Part shown: piece by piece, positions 54,864 through 63,992 of the stretch | How the letters are laid out: the number at the start of each line of letters is the position of its first letter | How positions within the stretch are numbered: position 1 is the stretch's first letter | Origin: Saccharomonospora viridis DSM 43017 | Lineage (GTDB): Bacteria; Actinomycetota; Actinomycetes; Mycobacteriales; Pseudonocardiaceae | Assembly: GCF_000023865.1 (NCBI RefSeq) | Contig: NC_013159.1 | Span: 1,018,001-1,082,000 of the forward strand | Reading direction: 5' to 3' | DNA: 64,000 nt | Made by a program: the position numbers and the translations under genes | The notes under the pieces: generated by a model | What the model was told of the DNA's origin: nothing | The model's input: only the letters and a program-made list of their open reading frames with translations | Database searches by the model: none

Positions 54864-55871
54864 TCAGCTCATCCGGGACAGGACGCTACTGGCTTCCTGT
54901 GCCGCCGGCGCGGCAGCCGCCAGGTGTTGCAGGTTCTCCGGCAGCGGCTCACCCCGGTGTTGCTTGGTCTGGGCGAACAGTTTGCCCGCACGGTACGACG
55001 AGCGCACCAACGGTCCCGCCATGACCCCGGCGAAACCGAGCTTTTTGGCCACCCTCGTGTGTTCCACGAACTCCTCGGGCTTCACCCAGCGGTCCACGGG
55101 GTGGTGGCGTACCGAGGGGCGCAGGTACTGCGTGATGGTGAGGATCTCGCAGCCCGCTTCCACGAGGTCACGCATGGTGGGCTCGACCTCTTCCGGGGTC
55201 TCGCCCATTCCGAGGATCAGGTTCGACTTGGTGACCAGTCCGGCCTCGCGGGCCTTGCGGATCACTTCCAGTGAGCGTTCGTAACGGAAGCCCGGCCTGA
55301 TGCGTTTGAAGATGCGCGGCACGGTCTCGAGGTTGTGGGCCAACACCTCGGGTTCGGAGCCGAAGACCTCGGCCAGCTGCTCTTCGTTGGCGTTGAAGTC
55401 CGGAATCAGTAGCTCGACCCCTGTTCCAGGGTTGAGCGCGTGGATCTGTCTGACCGTCTCGGCGTACAACCACGCCCCGCCGTCGGGCAGATCGTCGCGG
55501 GCCACGCCGGTCACGGTCGAGTAGCGCAGCCCCATGGCCCGTACGCTCTCCGCGACCCGCCGCGGCTCGTCCCGGTCGAACTCCGCGGGTTTACCGGTGT
55601 CGATCTGGCAGAAGTCACAGCGTCGGGTGCATTGGTCGCCCCCGATGAGGAAGGTGGCCTCCCGGTCCTCCCAACATTCGTAGATGTTGGGGCAGCCCGC
55701 CTCCTCGCACACGGTGTGTAGACCCTCGCGCCGGACCAGCCCCTTGAGTTCGGTGAACTCCGGGCCCATACGCGCGCGGGTCTTGATCCACGACGGCTTC
55801 TTCTCGATCGGTGTCTGGCTGTTGCGGACCTCCAGCCGCAGCAGCTTCCGACCTTCCGGCACCACAGTCAC
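54864..55871 (-). CDS. lipA: Lipoyl synthase
   Basis: LipA inserts sulfur at C6 and C8 of protein-bound octanoyl groups. The 335-residue radical-SAM enzyme has the auxiliary cluster motif C55-x4-C60-x5-C66 ([12 protein letters not shown]) and the SAM cluster motif C81-x3-C85-x2-C88 (CTRRCDFC). The C-terminal R-S-S-Y that ligates the auxiliary cluster is present ([13 protein letters not shown]). It serves AceE/E2 and other lipoylated enzymes. lipB is 2.5 kb away, past an inserted module, rather than next to it as in Mycobacterium. Confidence 0.97.
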   Translation of the reverse strand: MTVVPEGRKLLRLEVRNSQTPIEKKPSWIKTRARMGPEFTELKGLVRREGLHTVCEEAGCPNIYECWEDREATFLIGGDQCTRRCDFCQIDTGKPAEFDRDEPRRVAESVRAMGLRYSTVTGVARDDLPDGGAWLYAETVRQIHALNPGTGVELLIPDFNANEEQLAEVFGSEPEVLAHNLETVPRIFKRIRPGFRYERSLEVIRKAREAGLVTKSNLILGMGETPEEVEPTMRDLVEAGCEILTITQYLRPSVRHHPVDRWVKPEEFVEHTRVAKKLGFAGVMAGPLVRSSYRAGKLFAQTKQHRGEPLPENLQHLAAAAPAAQEASSVLSRMS

Positions 55872-55992
55872 GTTCCCAGCCTACGCCCGGACGGGTTGAG
55901 AACTCGACTGTGCGGGGGAGGGGGTGATCCCGGTCAACTCCACGTCGACGTTCACGGGTGCGCTCGGCGATGGCAGGCCATCCGGACGGGGC

Positions 55993-56559
55993 TCACGCCG
56001 GCGAAGCGAGGCGGCTCAGGCGCCGAAGGGGGCCCAGCCACCGGTCGACCGTGGTGGTGCGGCTGCTCGCACGGAGAGCGTCACGCTGTTTGAGCAGAGC
56101 CACGAGTGTCCCCCCGATGCGCGCGGCCTCGTCCTGTGGTTCGTGCGGCTCGGCGAGTCCGGAGATCACCGCGAGCATCCTCAGCTCGGCTCGGTGGGCC
56201 CGGCGTAGCGCGGGGTAGCGCTCCACGTTGGCGTCCACGACGGCGTACAGCGTGGGGTTTCGTCGCACGGCGGCCCGCCAGGCGCGGGACACGGCGTCGA
56301 CGTGATCGTCGTGGTCCTCGCTGTCCTCGCCGGGTACGTCATCGGCGTCCTCAGGGCCCCCCGTGTGTGCCCGGAGGTGTCCGGTCAGCAGTTGCAGCCA
56401 GCGGTGGTGCAAAGCCAGCAGGAGGTTCTCCTCCGTGCCGAAGACCTCCTCGGCTCCGTCGATGCGGTCGAACGGGATGCGAGCTTCTTCGTCGTGACAC
56501 GCGTAGGCCAGCGCGGTGTTCATGATGTCGCGACGGCGATAGAAGTCACTCCAACCCAC
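55993..56559 (-). CDS. Conserved protein of unknown function divergent from a TetR gene
   Basis: The 188-residue helical protein opens VGWSDFYRRRDIMNTALAYACHDEEARIPFDRIDGAEEVFGTEENLLLALHHRW. It then has an acidic linker (GPEDADDVPGEDSEDHDD) and an Arg-rich end. No membrane helix or catalytic motif is visible. I do not recognise a named family; similar proteins seem to occur in related actinomycetes. GTG at 56559 with GGGAGG upstream is used. Its promoter region is shared with the divergent TetR gene and holds two palindromic operators, so TetR control is likely. Confidence 0.75.
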   Translation of the reverse strand: MGWSDFYRRRDIMNTALAYACHDEEARIPFDRIDGAEEVFGTEENLLLALHHRWLQLLTGHLRAHTGGPEDADDVPGEDSEDHDDHVDAVSRAWRAAVRRNPTLYAVVDANVERYPALRRAHRAELRMLAVISGLAEPHEPQDEAARIGGTLVALLKQRDALRASSRTTTVDRWLGPLRRLSRLASPA

Positions 56560-56629
56560 GGCCTTCGGCCTCCCTTGTGCCTTTGTGCGACCTGTCCCCA
56601 CTGCCCGGCGGCATACTCAAAGTTTGATT

Positions 56630-56674
56630 CATACCCCCGGTATGTCCGGGTGGGATCAACATACCATCGGTATG
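56630..56674. promoter_or_regulatory. Two palindromic operators between the divergent unknown and TetR genes
   Basis: CATACCCCCGGTATG (56630-56644) and CATACCATCGGTATG (56660-56674) are perfect CATACC-N3-GGTATG palindromes exactly 30 bases apart, three helical turns. The second overlaps the expected -35 region of the TetR gene, whose -10-like TAGGGT is at 56692-56697. They are probably bound by that TetR protein. Confidence 0.75.
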
Positions 56675-56704
56675 TGACAAAGGGGTGGACGTAGGGTTGT
56701 GAAC

Positions 56705-57334
56705 GTGGCGGTAACAAGGTCCAGGCGGGACGACTACACGGAATCCACCCGCGACGCGTTGATCGGCAGCGCCGTCGCCCTGTTCACCGAGCGCGGCTAT
56801 GCAGGGACATCGCTCGACGAGATCGCGCGGCGGGCCCGGGTGACCAAAGGTGCGCTCTACCACCACTTCAGCGGTAAACAGGCCGTGTTCGAAGCCGCTT
56901 TCGACGCGGTGGAGACAGAGGTCAAAGGTCGACTGGAAAAAATCCTGCGCGGCGACGGAACGCCTTGGGAACGCGCGGTCGCCGGGTTACGGGAGTTCAT
57001 CTCCAGCTGCCTCGATCCGGCTTACCAGCGGATCGCGTTGCACGAGGCCCCTGTCGTGATGGGCTGGCAGCGTTGGCGCGCCGCCGAGGAACGCTACAGC
57101 TTCGGACTCATCAAAGCCGCCCTGCAGGACCTCATCGACGCGGGTGACATGATCAGCGTGCCGGTGGACGTCGCCTCCCGGCTGCTGTTCGGCGCGCTGT
57201 CCAGCGCCGCCACGGAGATCGCGGGCTCCGCCGAACCCGAACGGGTGGGAGCCGAGATCGAACAAGTGGTGATCGCGTTGTTGCAGCAGGTGCGGGACGC
57301 CTCACGTGGCGCACGTCCCGACCACCCTCGTTAA
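56705..57334 (+). CDS. TetR-family transcriptional regulator
   Basis: The protein of about 209 residues has the TetR helix-turn-helix (residues 10-58: RDALIGSAVALFTERGYAGTSLDEIARRARVTKGALYHHFSGKQAVFEAAF) and an all-helical ligand domain. The region after residue 70 resembles the TetR C-terminal domain of AcrR/PA3133-like repressors (YQRIALHEAPVVMGWQRWRAAEERYSFG). GTG at 56705 is preferred because a -10-like TAGGGT is seven bases before it; GTG at 56699 is the alternative. It is followed after 10 bases by an LLM oxidoreductase gene, probably one operon. Confidence 0.92.
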   Translation: MAVTRSRRDDYTESTRDALIGSAVALFTERGYAGTSLDEIARRARVTKGALYHHFSGKQAVFEAAFDAVETEVKGRLEKILRGDGTPWERAVAGLREFISSCLDPAYQRIALHEAPVVMGWQRWRAAEERYSFGLIKAALQDLIDAGDMISVPVDVASRLLFGALSSAATEIAGSAEPERVGAEIEQVVIALLQQVRDASRGARPDHPR

Positions 57335-57344
57335 GCTCGGGTGA

Positions 57345-58280
57345 GTGGAACTCAGGATCTTCACCGAACCCCAGCAAGGCGCGAGCTACGACGATCTGCT
57401 GCGCGTCGCGAAGGCAACCGAGGACGCCGGTTTCGGGGCGTTCTTCCGATCGGACCACTACCTCAAGATGGGCTCGGTCAGCGGTCTTCCCGGACCGACC
57501 GACGCCTGGGTCACACTCGCGGGATTGGCGAGGGAGACCTCTCGGATCCGGCTGGGCACGTTGGTGACGGCGGCGACGTTCCGCCACCCCTCGGTGCTCG
57601 CGATCTCCGTGGCACAGGTCGATCAGATGTCCGGCGGTCGCGTGGAATTCGGTCTCGGCTCGGGGTGGTACGTCGACGAACACACCGCGTACGGCATCGA
57701 CCTGCCGCCCATGCGCGAGTTGTTCGATCGCTACTCCGAGCAGTTGGAGATCATCACGGGGCTGTGGAAGACCCCGGAGGGGGAGACCTTCAGTTTCGAC
57801 GGTGAGCACTACCAGCTGAAGGAAGCGCCGGGGTTGCCCAAGCCGGCACAGCGTCCACATCCGCCCGTCATCCTCGGTGGTACGGGCAAGAAACGCACAC
57901 CCCAGCTCGCGGCCCGCTACGCCGACGAGTTCAACGTGCCGTTCAACGACATCGAGACGGCGCGGGCCCAGTACGAACGCGTGGACGCCGCGGCCGAGGC
58001 CGTGGGACGTCGACGCGGTGACATCATCCGCTCGGCCGCTCTCGTGGTCGCCGTGGGAAGGAACGACGCCGAGGTGGCCCGCCGTGCCGACGCCATCAAC
58101 CGCGAGGTCGACGAACTCAAGACCAACGGCGTCGCGGGAACCGTGTCCGAGGCCGTGGACAAGATCGGTCGCTGGCGCGAGAGCACGGGCATCACGCGCC
58201 TGTACCTTCAGGTGCTGGACCTGTCCGACCTCGACCACCTGGAACTGATCGCCTCGGAGATCATGCCCCAGCTGAACTGA
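57345..58280 (+). CDS. LLM-class F420-dependent oxidoreductase
   Basis: The 311-residue TIM-barrel protein is of the bacterial luciferase superfamily, F420 group. Features are LRVAKATEDAGFGAFFRSDHYL, TSRIRLGTLVTAATFRHPSVLAISVAQVDQMSGGRVEFGLGSGWYVDEH and HPPVILGGTGKKRTPQLAARYADEFN. The substrate is unknown. It starts 10 bases after the TetR gene, so it is likely in the same transcript and may act on the ligand sensed by TetR. A strong terminator follows at 58301-58339. Confidence 0.92.
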   Translation: MELRIFTEPQQGASYDDLLRVAKATEDAGFGAFFRSDHYLKMGSVSGLPGPTDAWVTLAGLARETSRIRLGTLVTAATFRHPSVLAISVAQVDQMSGGRVEFGLGSGWYVDEHTAYGIDLPPMRELFDRYSEQLEIITGLWKTPEGETFSFDGEHYQLKEAPGLPKPAQRPHPPVILGGTGKKRTPQLAARYADEFNVPFNDIETARAQYERVDAAAEAVGRRRGDIIRSAALVVAVGRNDAEVARRADAINREVDELKTNGVAGTVSEAVDKIGRWRESTGITRLYLQVLDLSDLDHLELIASEIMPQLN

Positions 58281-58300
58281 ACCCTTCGCGTCTTGCGCGG

Positions 58301-58339
58301 GTCGTGGGTGGGTCGCTTGTCGCGAGCCACCCACGACCG
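58301..58339. terminator. Bidirectional terminator between the LLM gene and lipB
   Basis: A perfect 12-bp stem (58301-58312 with 58328-58339) with a further 4-bp inner stem (TCGC/GCGA). It lies between the convergent LLM and lipB stops. Confidence 0.75.
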
Positions 58340-58379
58340 GCCTCGGTCGGTGAAAGGACCGAGTGAGGCTCGAGTGAGG

Positions 58380-59120
58380 CTATTGGAGAGCGAAAGTCAC
58401 GCCGGGGGCCTCGGGCTGCTGCCGCGGCAACCAACGATCCTCACTCACCGGCAGTTCGCCGTCCAACGCCGCGAGCACCGCCTGCCGCACCGTGGGCAGG
58501 ACCTCCGCCACGGTCACCGTGCGGCCCAACTCCGCCGACATCGACGTCGTCCCCGCGTCCCGGATGCCGCACGGCACGATCCGATCGAACGCCGTCAGAT
58601 CGGGATTGCAGTTGAGTTCGAAGCCGTGCATGGTGACGCCTTGTTGCACCCGGATGCCGATCGCCGCGATCTTGCGTTCGGGACGGGTGTCGTCCGCGGG
58701 TACCCAGACCCCGCTGCGGCCCTCGACCCGGCCGGTGTGGATGCCGAATTCCTCGCACACCGAGATCAGCGCTTCTTCAAGACGCCGCACATAGTGCACG
58801 ACATCGATGGGATCGGCGAGCTTGACGATCGGGTAGCCGACCAGCTGACCGGGACCGTGCCAGGTGATCCGGCCTCCTCGGTCGACGTCGATCACAGGGG
58901 TTCCGTCGGTCGGTCGGTCCTCCGGTTGGGTGCGCTTACCCGCCGTGTAGACCGAAGGGTGCTCCAGCAACAGCATCGTGTCGGGGCTTTCGCCCTTCGC
59001 GCGGGCGACGGCCAGTTCGCGCTGGAGGTCCCAAGCCTCGAGGTAGTCGATGACCCCGACCTCACGGACGTCCACGGGGTCACCGGACGCGCGACAGGAA
59101 CGAGTGGCTTTCTGACTCAC
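58380..59120 (-). CDS. lipB: Octanoyl-[ACP]:protein N-octanoyltransferase
   Basis: LipB moves octanoate from ACP to lipoyl domains, which LipA then sulfurates. The 246-residue protein has the motif [19 protein letters not shown], the catalytic Lys in [10 protein letters not shown] and the catalytic Cys in RIVPCGI, plus [13 protein letters not shown]. The GTG overlaps the PAP2 stop (GTGA), so the two are translationally coupled. It ends at the bidirectional terminator. Confidence 0.96.
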   Translation of the reverse strand: MSQKATRSCRASGDPVDVREVGVIDYLEAWDLQRELAVARAKGESPDTMLLLEHPSVYTAGKRTQPEDRPTDGTPVIDVDRGGRITWHGPGQLVGYPIVKLADPIDVVHYVRRLEEALISVCEEFGIHTGRVEGRSGVWVPADDTRPERKIAAIGIRVQQGVTMHGFELNCNPDLTAFDRIVPCGIRDAGTTSMSAELGRTVTVAEVLPTVRQAVLAALDGELPVSEDRWLPRQQPEAPGVTFALQ

Positions 59121-59770
59121 GATGACGAGACTACGTGTTGCGGTCGGGGCGGTGACAAGCGCAGAGCCGGGGTCAGCAGGAAGCCGACCCCGACGACGGC
59201 GAGGATCGAACCGACGGTGTCGGTGAGCCAGTGCACCTCCAACGTCACCCGCGCGGCGCAGATCAGCACCGTCAACAGGACGGTCACGACACGCACGACG
59301 ACGACCAGGCGCGGCGCGAGCCACAGGCACAGCACCACCGCCGCGAAGCCCGTGCTCGTCACCGAGGCCACGTGCCCACTCGGATAGCTGAGGTCACCGT
59401 GCTCGAGCGGACGCTCCCGGTTGAACACGGGTTTGGCGAGCGCGCTGGTGATACGACAGGCGCCAAGAAGTACCAGAACGCGGAACGTCACCCATGCGCG
59501 CGGGTCCGAACGCCGCCGGAACACCACCGTGGCCACGATCAAACCCCCTCCCAACAGGCTCGGGAGGGGAGGTCCCAAAACGGCGCTGAGGACGGCCGCG
59601 GCCTCGCCGAAATCGTCCCGCCACCACGTGCCCGCGGCCTCGTGCAGTGCTTGGTCCACGCTCGCCGGGCCCGTGCGCACCATGATTCCGAGCACCACGA
59701 ACGCCGTGAAGGACACCGCCCCGATCAGGTACTCGACTCTTGTTCGGACTCGGTCCCGGCTCGAGGTCAC
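59117..59770 (-). CDS. PAP2-family phosphatase
   Basis: The 217-residue membrane protein has about five helices and the three phosphatase motifs: KPVFNRERP (K-x6-R-P), PSGH, and [12 protein letters not shown] (R-x5-H-x3-D). Such enzymes dephosphorylate lipid phosphates such as phosphatidate or undecaprenyl diphosphate. Its start GTG overlaps the epimerase stop and its stop overlaps the lipB start, so the three genes are coupled. It may be an addition to the mycobacterial order, where the epimerase gene lies next to lipB. Confidence 0.92.
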   Translation of the reverse strand: MTSSRDRVRTRVEYLIGAVSFTAFVVLGIMVRTGPASVDQALHEAAGTWWRDDFGEAAAVLSAVLGPPLPSLLGGGLIVATVVFRRRSDPRAWVTFRVLVLLGACRITSALAKPVFNRERPLEHGDLSYPSGHVASVTSTGFAAVVLCLWLAPRLVVVVRVVTVLLTVLICAARVTLEVHWLTDTVGSILAVVGVGFLLTPALRLSPPRPQHVVSSS

Positions 59771-60657
59771 GACAACGCGGCGGCGAGTGCCCGGTCGAGA
59801 TCGCCGAGGGTGTACTCGAAGCCCGCGTCGGTGAGCACCCCTGGCACGGCTCGGGGACCGGTCAGCAAGGTCTCCTCAGCGGCCTCGCCCAACGCCAACC
59901 GAAGCAATCCGCCGGGTACTCGCCACGGAGTGGGACGACGCACCGCACGCCCCATGGCCCGAGTGAACTCGGCATTGGTCGCCGGTCGTGGGGCGGTGGC
60001 GTTGACCGGACCGGACACCTCGTCGTGGCGAAGACAGAACATGAAGACCTCGATGAGGTCGGGAAGCCCGATCCACGGCAGGTACTGCCTGCCGTGACCG
60101 AGGGTCCCGCCGAGACCGCTGCGGAACACGGGCGCCAGCAGCCGCAGCATCCCGCCGTGCCGGGCGAGGACGGGTGCGATGCGTAGCAACACCACCCGGG
60201 TGCCCGCTCGGCTCGCCGGCGCGCACGCCGCCTCCCACTCCGCACACAGCCGTGCGAGGAAACCGTCACCGACCGGGGCCGACTCATCGACCTCCACCTC
60301 GTCGGTGTCCCCGTAGTAGTTGATCCCCGAGGCGTTCACCAGCACCGGGACACCGCGTTCGGCCACCGCCTCGGCCAGGACCTCGGTCGGTTCGATCCGG
60401 GAGTCACGCAACACCTGCTTACGCGCGCCGCTCCACCGACCGGACGCCAACGGCGCACCACACAGGTTCACCACGGCGTCGACGTCGTCGAACGCGTCGT
60501 CGATCTCCCCCGACGGGGGGTTCCACCGTCGTTCATCGGGGAGTACGGGAGTACGCCGGACCAGCCGCACCACGTCGTGCCCCGACTCCCGCAACCGGGC
60601 ACACAGGGCAGTGCCGATGAGCCCACTGGAACCGGCCACGAGAACCCGCATGGGCAC
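59767..60657 (-). CDS. TIGR01777-family NAD-dependent epimerase/dehydratase-like protein
   Basis: The 296-residue extended-SDR protein has the cofactor motif VLVAGSSGLIGTALCARLRESGHDV, VVNLCGAPLASGRWSGARKQVLRDSRIEPTEVL, and NASGINYYGDTDE (the YYG family mark). The C-terminal DUF1731-like part has WRVPGGLLRLALGEAAEETLLTGPRAVPGVL. Function is not established. It lies between lipB/PAP2 and the E2 gene, as in Mycobacterium. GTG at 60657 and ATG at 60651 are both possible starts. Confidence 0.92.
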   Translation of the reverse strand: MPMRVLVAGSSGLIGTALCARLRESGHDVVRLVRRTPVLPDERRWNPPSGEIDDAFDDVDAVVNLCGAPLASGRWSGARKQVLRDSRIEPTEVLAEAVAERGVPVLVNASGINYYGDTDEVEVDESAPVGDGFLARLCAEWEAACAPASRAGTRVVLLRIAPVLARHGGMLRLLAPVFRSGLGGTLGHGRQYLPWIGLPDLIEVFMFCLRHDEVSGPVNATAPRPATNAEFTRAMGRAVRRPTPWRVPGGLLRLALGEAAEETLLTGPRAVPGVLTDAGFEYTLGDLDRALAAALS

Positions 60658-60671
60658 ACTTTATGCGCCAT

Positions 60672-60717
60672 ACGCGACGGGGGCGTCCACCGCGGTGCGG
60701 CAGACGCCCCCGAGCGT
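60672..60717 (-). terminator. Terminator downstream of the E2 gene
   Basis: A perfect 10-bp stem (60678-60687 with 60703-60712; CGGGGGCGTC arm) with an outer ACGC/GCGT pair at 60672-60675 and 60714-60717. It lies between the E2 stop (60742) and the epimerase start (60657), both on the minus strand. Confidence 0.65.
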
Positions 60718-60741
60718 GTGACACGTCGCGTCGGAGCCCGG

Positions 60742-62538
60742 TCAGAGTCCGAGCTCGTCCTCGAAGTTGCCCTCCTCCAGACGCTGCTTGATCGTCGTGA
60801 GGAACCGTCCCGCGTCCGCACCGTCGATGAGACGGTGGTCGTAGGTCAGCGGCAGGTAGGCCATCGAGCGGATCGCGATGGTGTCGTTGCCCTCGGCGTC
60901 GGTGACCACGACGGGACGCCGCACGACCGCGCCCACGCCCAGGATGCCCGACTGCGGCTGCACGATGATCGGCGTGTCGAACAGCGCGCCGTTGCTGCCG
61001 AGGTTGGTGATCGTGAACGTGCCGCCGGTGAGCTCGTCCGGGGTCACCTTGTTGTTGCGGGCGCGTTCCGCCAGGTCGGCGATCCGGTGGGCCAGCCCGG
61101 ACAGGCTCAGCTCACCCGCGTCGTGGATGACCACCGACAGCAGACCACGCTCGGTGTCCACGGCGATGCCGAGGTTGATCGAGCCGTGGTAGGTGATCTC
61201 CTTCGTCTCCTCGTTGTAGGAGGCGTTGACGTTCGGGTGCTGCTTGAGCGCCTCGACCGTGGCCTTGGCGAAGAACGGCAGGAACGTCAGGTTCACACCC
61301 TCGCGCTCGCGGAACGCCGCCTTCGCGCGCTGCCGCAGCTGCGCGACCTTGGTGACGTCGACCTCGTGCACCTGCGTGAGCTGGGCCGAGATCTGCAGCG
61401 ACTCCTTGGTCTTGGCGGCCGTGATCTGGCGGATGCGGCTGGCCTTCTGCACCGTGCCACGCAGCGCGGCCTTCTCCGACTCCGACACCGCGGTCGGCGC
61501 GGGCCGGGACGGAGTGGCCGGGGCGGCCGGAGCCTGCTGCTTGGCGGCTTCCTGCTGCTTGGCCTCCGCGGCGGCCAGCACGTCCTGCTTCCGGATGCGG
61601 CCACCGACACCGGTGCCCTTGACGGTGCTCAGGTCGATGCCGTGCTCGGCAGCGAGCTTGCGCACCAGCGGCGTGACGTACGGCGTGCTCCCGCCCTCGC
61701 GCTTGGCCGGGGCGGCCGGGGCGGCCGGAGCCTGCTGCGGTGCCGGAGCAGGTGCGCTCGGAGCCGGCTGCGGGGCGGGCGCGGGCTTGGGCTGCGGCTC
61801 AGGCTGTGGGGCCGGCTGCGGAGCAGGGGCGGGCTGTGCCTGCGGAGCCTGCGGGGCGGGCGCGGGCTGCGGCTCAGGCTCAGGCTGAGCAGCGGGCGCC
61901 TGCGGTGCCGGAGCGGCGCCGGCGGGCCCCACGACGGCCAGCTGAGCGCCGACCTCCACGGTCTCGTCCTCACCCACGGTGATCTCGAGCAGCGTGCCCG
62001 CCACGGGCGAAGGTACTTCGGTGTCGACCTTGTCGGTGGAGATCTCCAGCAGTGGCTCGTCGACCTCCACCGTGTCGCCGACCTGCTTCAGCCACCGGGT
62101 GACGGTGCCCTCGGTGACGCTCTCACCGAGCTCCGGCAGCGTCACCGGTGTGCCTGCCGCGGCGCCGGAGGGGGCCGACGGGGCCGCGGCCTGCGGCTCG
62201 GGCTGTGCCGGCTGCGACTCCGACGGTGCGGAAGGAGCTGAGGGCTCGGAGGGCGTGGAGGGCGCCGCAGCGGTCGCACCGCTGTCGGCCTCGCCGCCCG
62301 AACCGTCGTCGATCACGGCGAGTTCGCCGCCGACCTCCACGGTCTCGTCCTCACGCGCCACGATCCGGAGCAACGTGCCCGCCACGGGCGAAGGTACTTC
62401 GGTGTCGACCTTGTCGGTGGAGATCTCGAGCAGCGGCTCGTCGACCTCCACCCTGTCACCCTCCTGCTTCAGCCACCGGGTGACGGTGCCCTCGGTGACG
62501 CTCTCACCGAGCTCCGGCAGTGTGACGGAGTACGCCAT
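60742..62538 (-). CDS. sucB: Dihydrolipoyl acyltransferase E2 with two lipoyl domains (SucB/DlaT type)
   Basis: This E2 core enzyme of 2-oxoacid dehydrogenase complexes has 598 residues. Two lipoyl domains (about 1-80 and 127-207) carry lipoyl lysines K43 and K170 in [12 protein letters not shown]. Ala/Pro/Glu/Gln-rich linkers follow, then a peripheral-subunit-binding domain (about 290-330, [28 protein letters not shown]). The catalytic domain has H568 and D572 in [14 protein letters not shown]. In actinobacteria this E2 is annotated as SucB but often serves pyruvate dehydrogenase with AceE and Lpd (DlaT), because Kgd carries its own E2 domain. lpdA is just upstream. Confidence 0.94.
   Translation of the reverse strand: MAYSVTLPELGESVTEGTVTRWLKQEGDRVEVDEPLLEISTDKVDTEVPSPVAGTLLRIVAREDETVEVGGELAVIDDGSGGEADSGATAAAPSTPSEPSAPSAPSESQPAQPEPQAAAPSAPSGAAAGTPVTLPELGESVTEGTVTRWLKQVGDTVEVDEPLLEISTDKVDTEVPSPVAGTLLEITVGEDETVEVGAQLAVVGPAGAAPAPQAPAAQPEPEPQPAPAPQAPQAQPAPAPQPAPQPEPQPKPAPAPQPAPSAPAPAPQQAPAAPAAPAKREGGSTPYVTPLVRKLAAEHGIDLSTVKGTGVGGRIRKQDVLAAAEAKQQEAAKQQAPAAPATPSRPAPTAVSESEKAALRGTVQKASRIRQITAAKTKESLQISAQLTQVHEVDVTKVAQLRQRAKAAFREREGVNLTFLPFFAKATVEALKQHPNVNASYNEETKEITYHGSINLGIAVDTERGLLSVVIHDAGELSLSGLAHRIADLAERARNNKVTPDELTGGTFTITNLGSNGALFDTPIIVQPQSGILGVGAVVRRPVVVTDAEGNDTIAIRSMAYLPLTYDHRLIDGADAGRFLTTIKQRLEEGNFEDELGL
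61993..62520 (-). repeat. Duplicated lipoyl-domain coding repeat with identical blocks
   Basis: The two lipoyl-domain coding segments are nearly identical in DNA. A 54-base block (61993-62046 = 62374-62427) and a 58-base block (62082-62139 = 62463-62520) are exact copies, both offset by 381 bases (127 codons). Confidence 0.85.
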
Positions 62539-62618
62539 TGTTGCTGACTCCCTTGTGTGTGCTGGTGTGGTCTGCAGTTGCTGCGTCGGCGGTGCCGGCT
62601 GTCTTCGTCGGTTCGTCC

Positions 62619-63992
62619 TCAGCCGTGCACGTGCAGCGGCTTGCCAGCCAGAGCGAGGTGCGCTTCGCCGAGGGCCTCGGTCTGAGTGGGGTGGGCGTGG
62701 ATCAACGGGGCGACATCCTCGGGGAATGCCTCCCAGTTGTAGATGAGTTGCGCCTCACCGATCAGCTCGCCGACGCGGTCCCCGACCATGTGCAACCCGA
62801 CGATTGGGCCGTCGGGAGCCTTGATGAGCTTCACGGCACCGGAGGTCTTGAGGATCTGGCTCTTGCCGTTGCCCGCCAGGTCGTAGGTGAAGGTGGTGAT
62901 GTTGGGACCGTACTTCTCCTTCGCCTGGACCTCGGTCAGGCCCACGGACGCCACCTCGGGGTGGGAGTACGTGACCCGCGGGATGCCGGATTCGTCGATG
63001 GGGGTCGGGTTGAGCCCCGCGATGTCCTCGGCGACGAAGACACCCTGCTGGAAACCACGGTGTGCCAGCTGCAGGCCCGGCACGATGTCGCCGACGGCGT
63101 AGACGTTCGGAAGGTTGGTGCGCAGGCGCTCGTCGGTCAGCACGAAACCGCGTTCCATGCGGACGCCCGCCTCGTCGTAGCCGTGACCCGCGGTGTTCGG
63201 GCCTCGACCCACGGCGACCAGCAGCACGTCGGCCTCGAGGGTTTCACCGGACTCCAACGACACGGTGACGCCGTTCTCGTCCTGCTTCGCGCCGGTGAAC
63301 TTCACACCCGTCTTGAAAGCGATCTTGCGCCGACGGAACGCCCGCTCAAGCTGCTTGGAGGAGAACTCGTCCTCCGCCGGTACCAGTCGGGGCAGCGCTT
63401 CTACGATGGTGACCTCGGAACCGAAGGAGGCCCAGACACTGGCGAACTCGACGCCGATCACGCCGCCGCCCAACACGACGGCCTTCTTGGGTACGAAGTC
63501 GAGGGACAGCGCGTCCTCGCTGGTGATGATGCGCCCGCCGAGTTCCAGACCGGGGATCGTCTTCGAGTACGAACCGGTGGCGAGCACGAGGTGCTTCCCG
63601 GTGTAGCGGGTGCCTTCCACGTCGACGGTGGTGCCGCCGACGAAGGTCCCGGTGCCCTCCACGTAGTTGATCTTGTGGGCCTTCGCGAGTCCCTGCAGTC
63701 CCTTGTACAGCCGCGTGACCACCGAATTCTTGTACTTGTGGACACCGGCGATGTCGACGCCGTCGAACACGGTCTTGACGCCGAACTGTTCGCCGTCCCG
63801 CGCCGAGTCGGCGACCTCGGCGGCGTGGAGCAACGCCTTGGTCGGAATGCAGCCTCGATGCAGGCAGGTGCCGCCCAGCTTGTCCTTCTCGATCAGAGTG
63901 ACGGATAGGCCCAGCTGGGCGGCGCGGAACGCCGCGGCATAACCACCGGATCCGCCACCAAGGATCACCAGGTCGGCTTCAGCGTCGGTCAC
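62619..63992 (-). CDS. lpdA: Dihydrolipoyl dehydrogenase
   Basis: E3 reoxidises the lipoyl arm of E2 with NAD+. The 457-residue flavoprotein has the FAD motif [21 protein letters not shown], the redox pair C43/C48 in [13 protein letters not shown], the NAD motif [20 protein letters not shown], the second FAD motif NVYAVGDIV, and the C-terminal catalytic HAHPTQTEA. It is complete; the GTG at 63992 is eight bases from the window end. It lies 80 bases upstream of the E2 gene, on the same strand. It completes the AceE-E2-Lpd set with LipA and LipB. Confidence 0.97.
   Translation of the reverse strand: MTDAEADLVILGGGSGGYAAAFRAAQLGLSVTLIEKDKLGGTCLHRGCIPTKALLHAAEVADSARDGEQFGVKTVFDGVDIAGVHKYKNSVVTRLYKGLQGLAKAHKINYVEGTGTFVGGTTVDVEGTRYTGKHLVLATGSYSKTIPGLELGGRIITSEDALSLDFVPKKAVVLGGGVIGVEFASVWASFGSEVTIVEALPRLVPAEDEFSSKQLERAFRRRKIAFKTGVKFTGAKQDENGVTVSLESGETLEADVLLVAVGRGPNTAGHGYDEAGVRMERGFVLTDERLRTNLPNVYAVGDIVPGLQLAHRGFQQGVFVAEDIAGLNPTPIDESGIPRVTYSHPEVASVGLTEVQAKEKYGPNITTFTYDLAGNGKSQILKTSGAVKLIKAPDGPIVGLHMVGDRVGELIGEAQLIYNWEAFPEDVAPLIHAHPTQTEALGEAHLALAGKPLHVHG

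Noticed and set aside
61740-61982. Repeat-like plus-strand frame within the E2 linker
   Set aside because: It is the antisense of the Ala/Pro/Gln linker of E2; the repetitiveness comes from the linker coding sequence, not from a separate gene.
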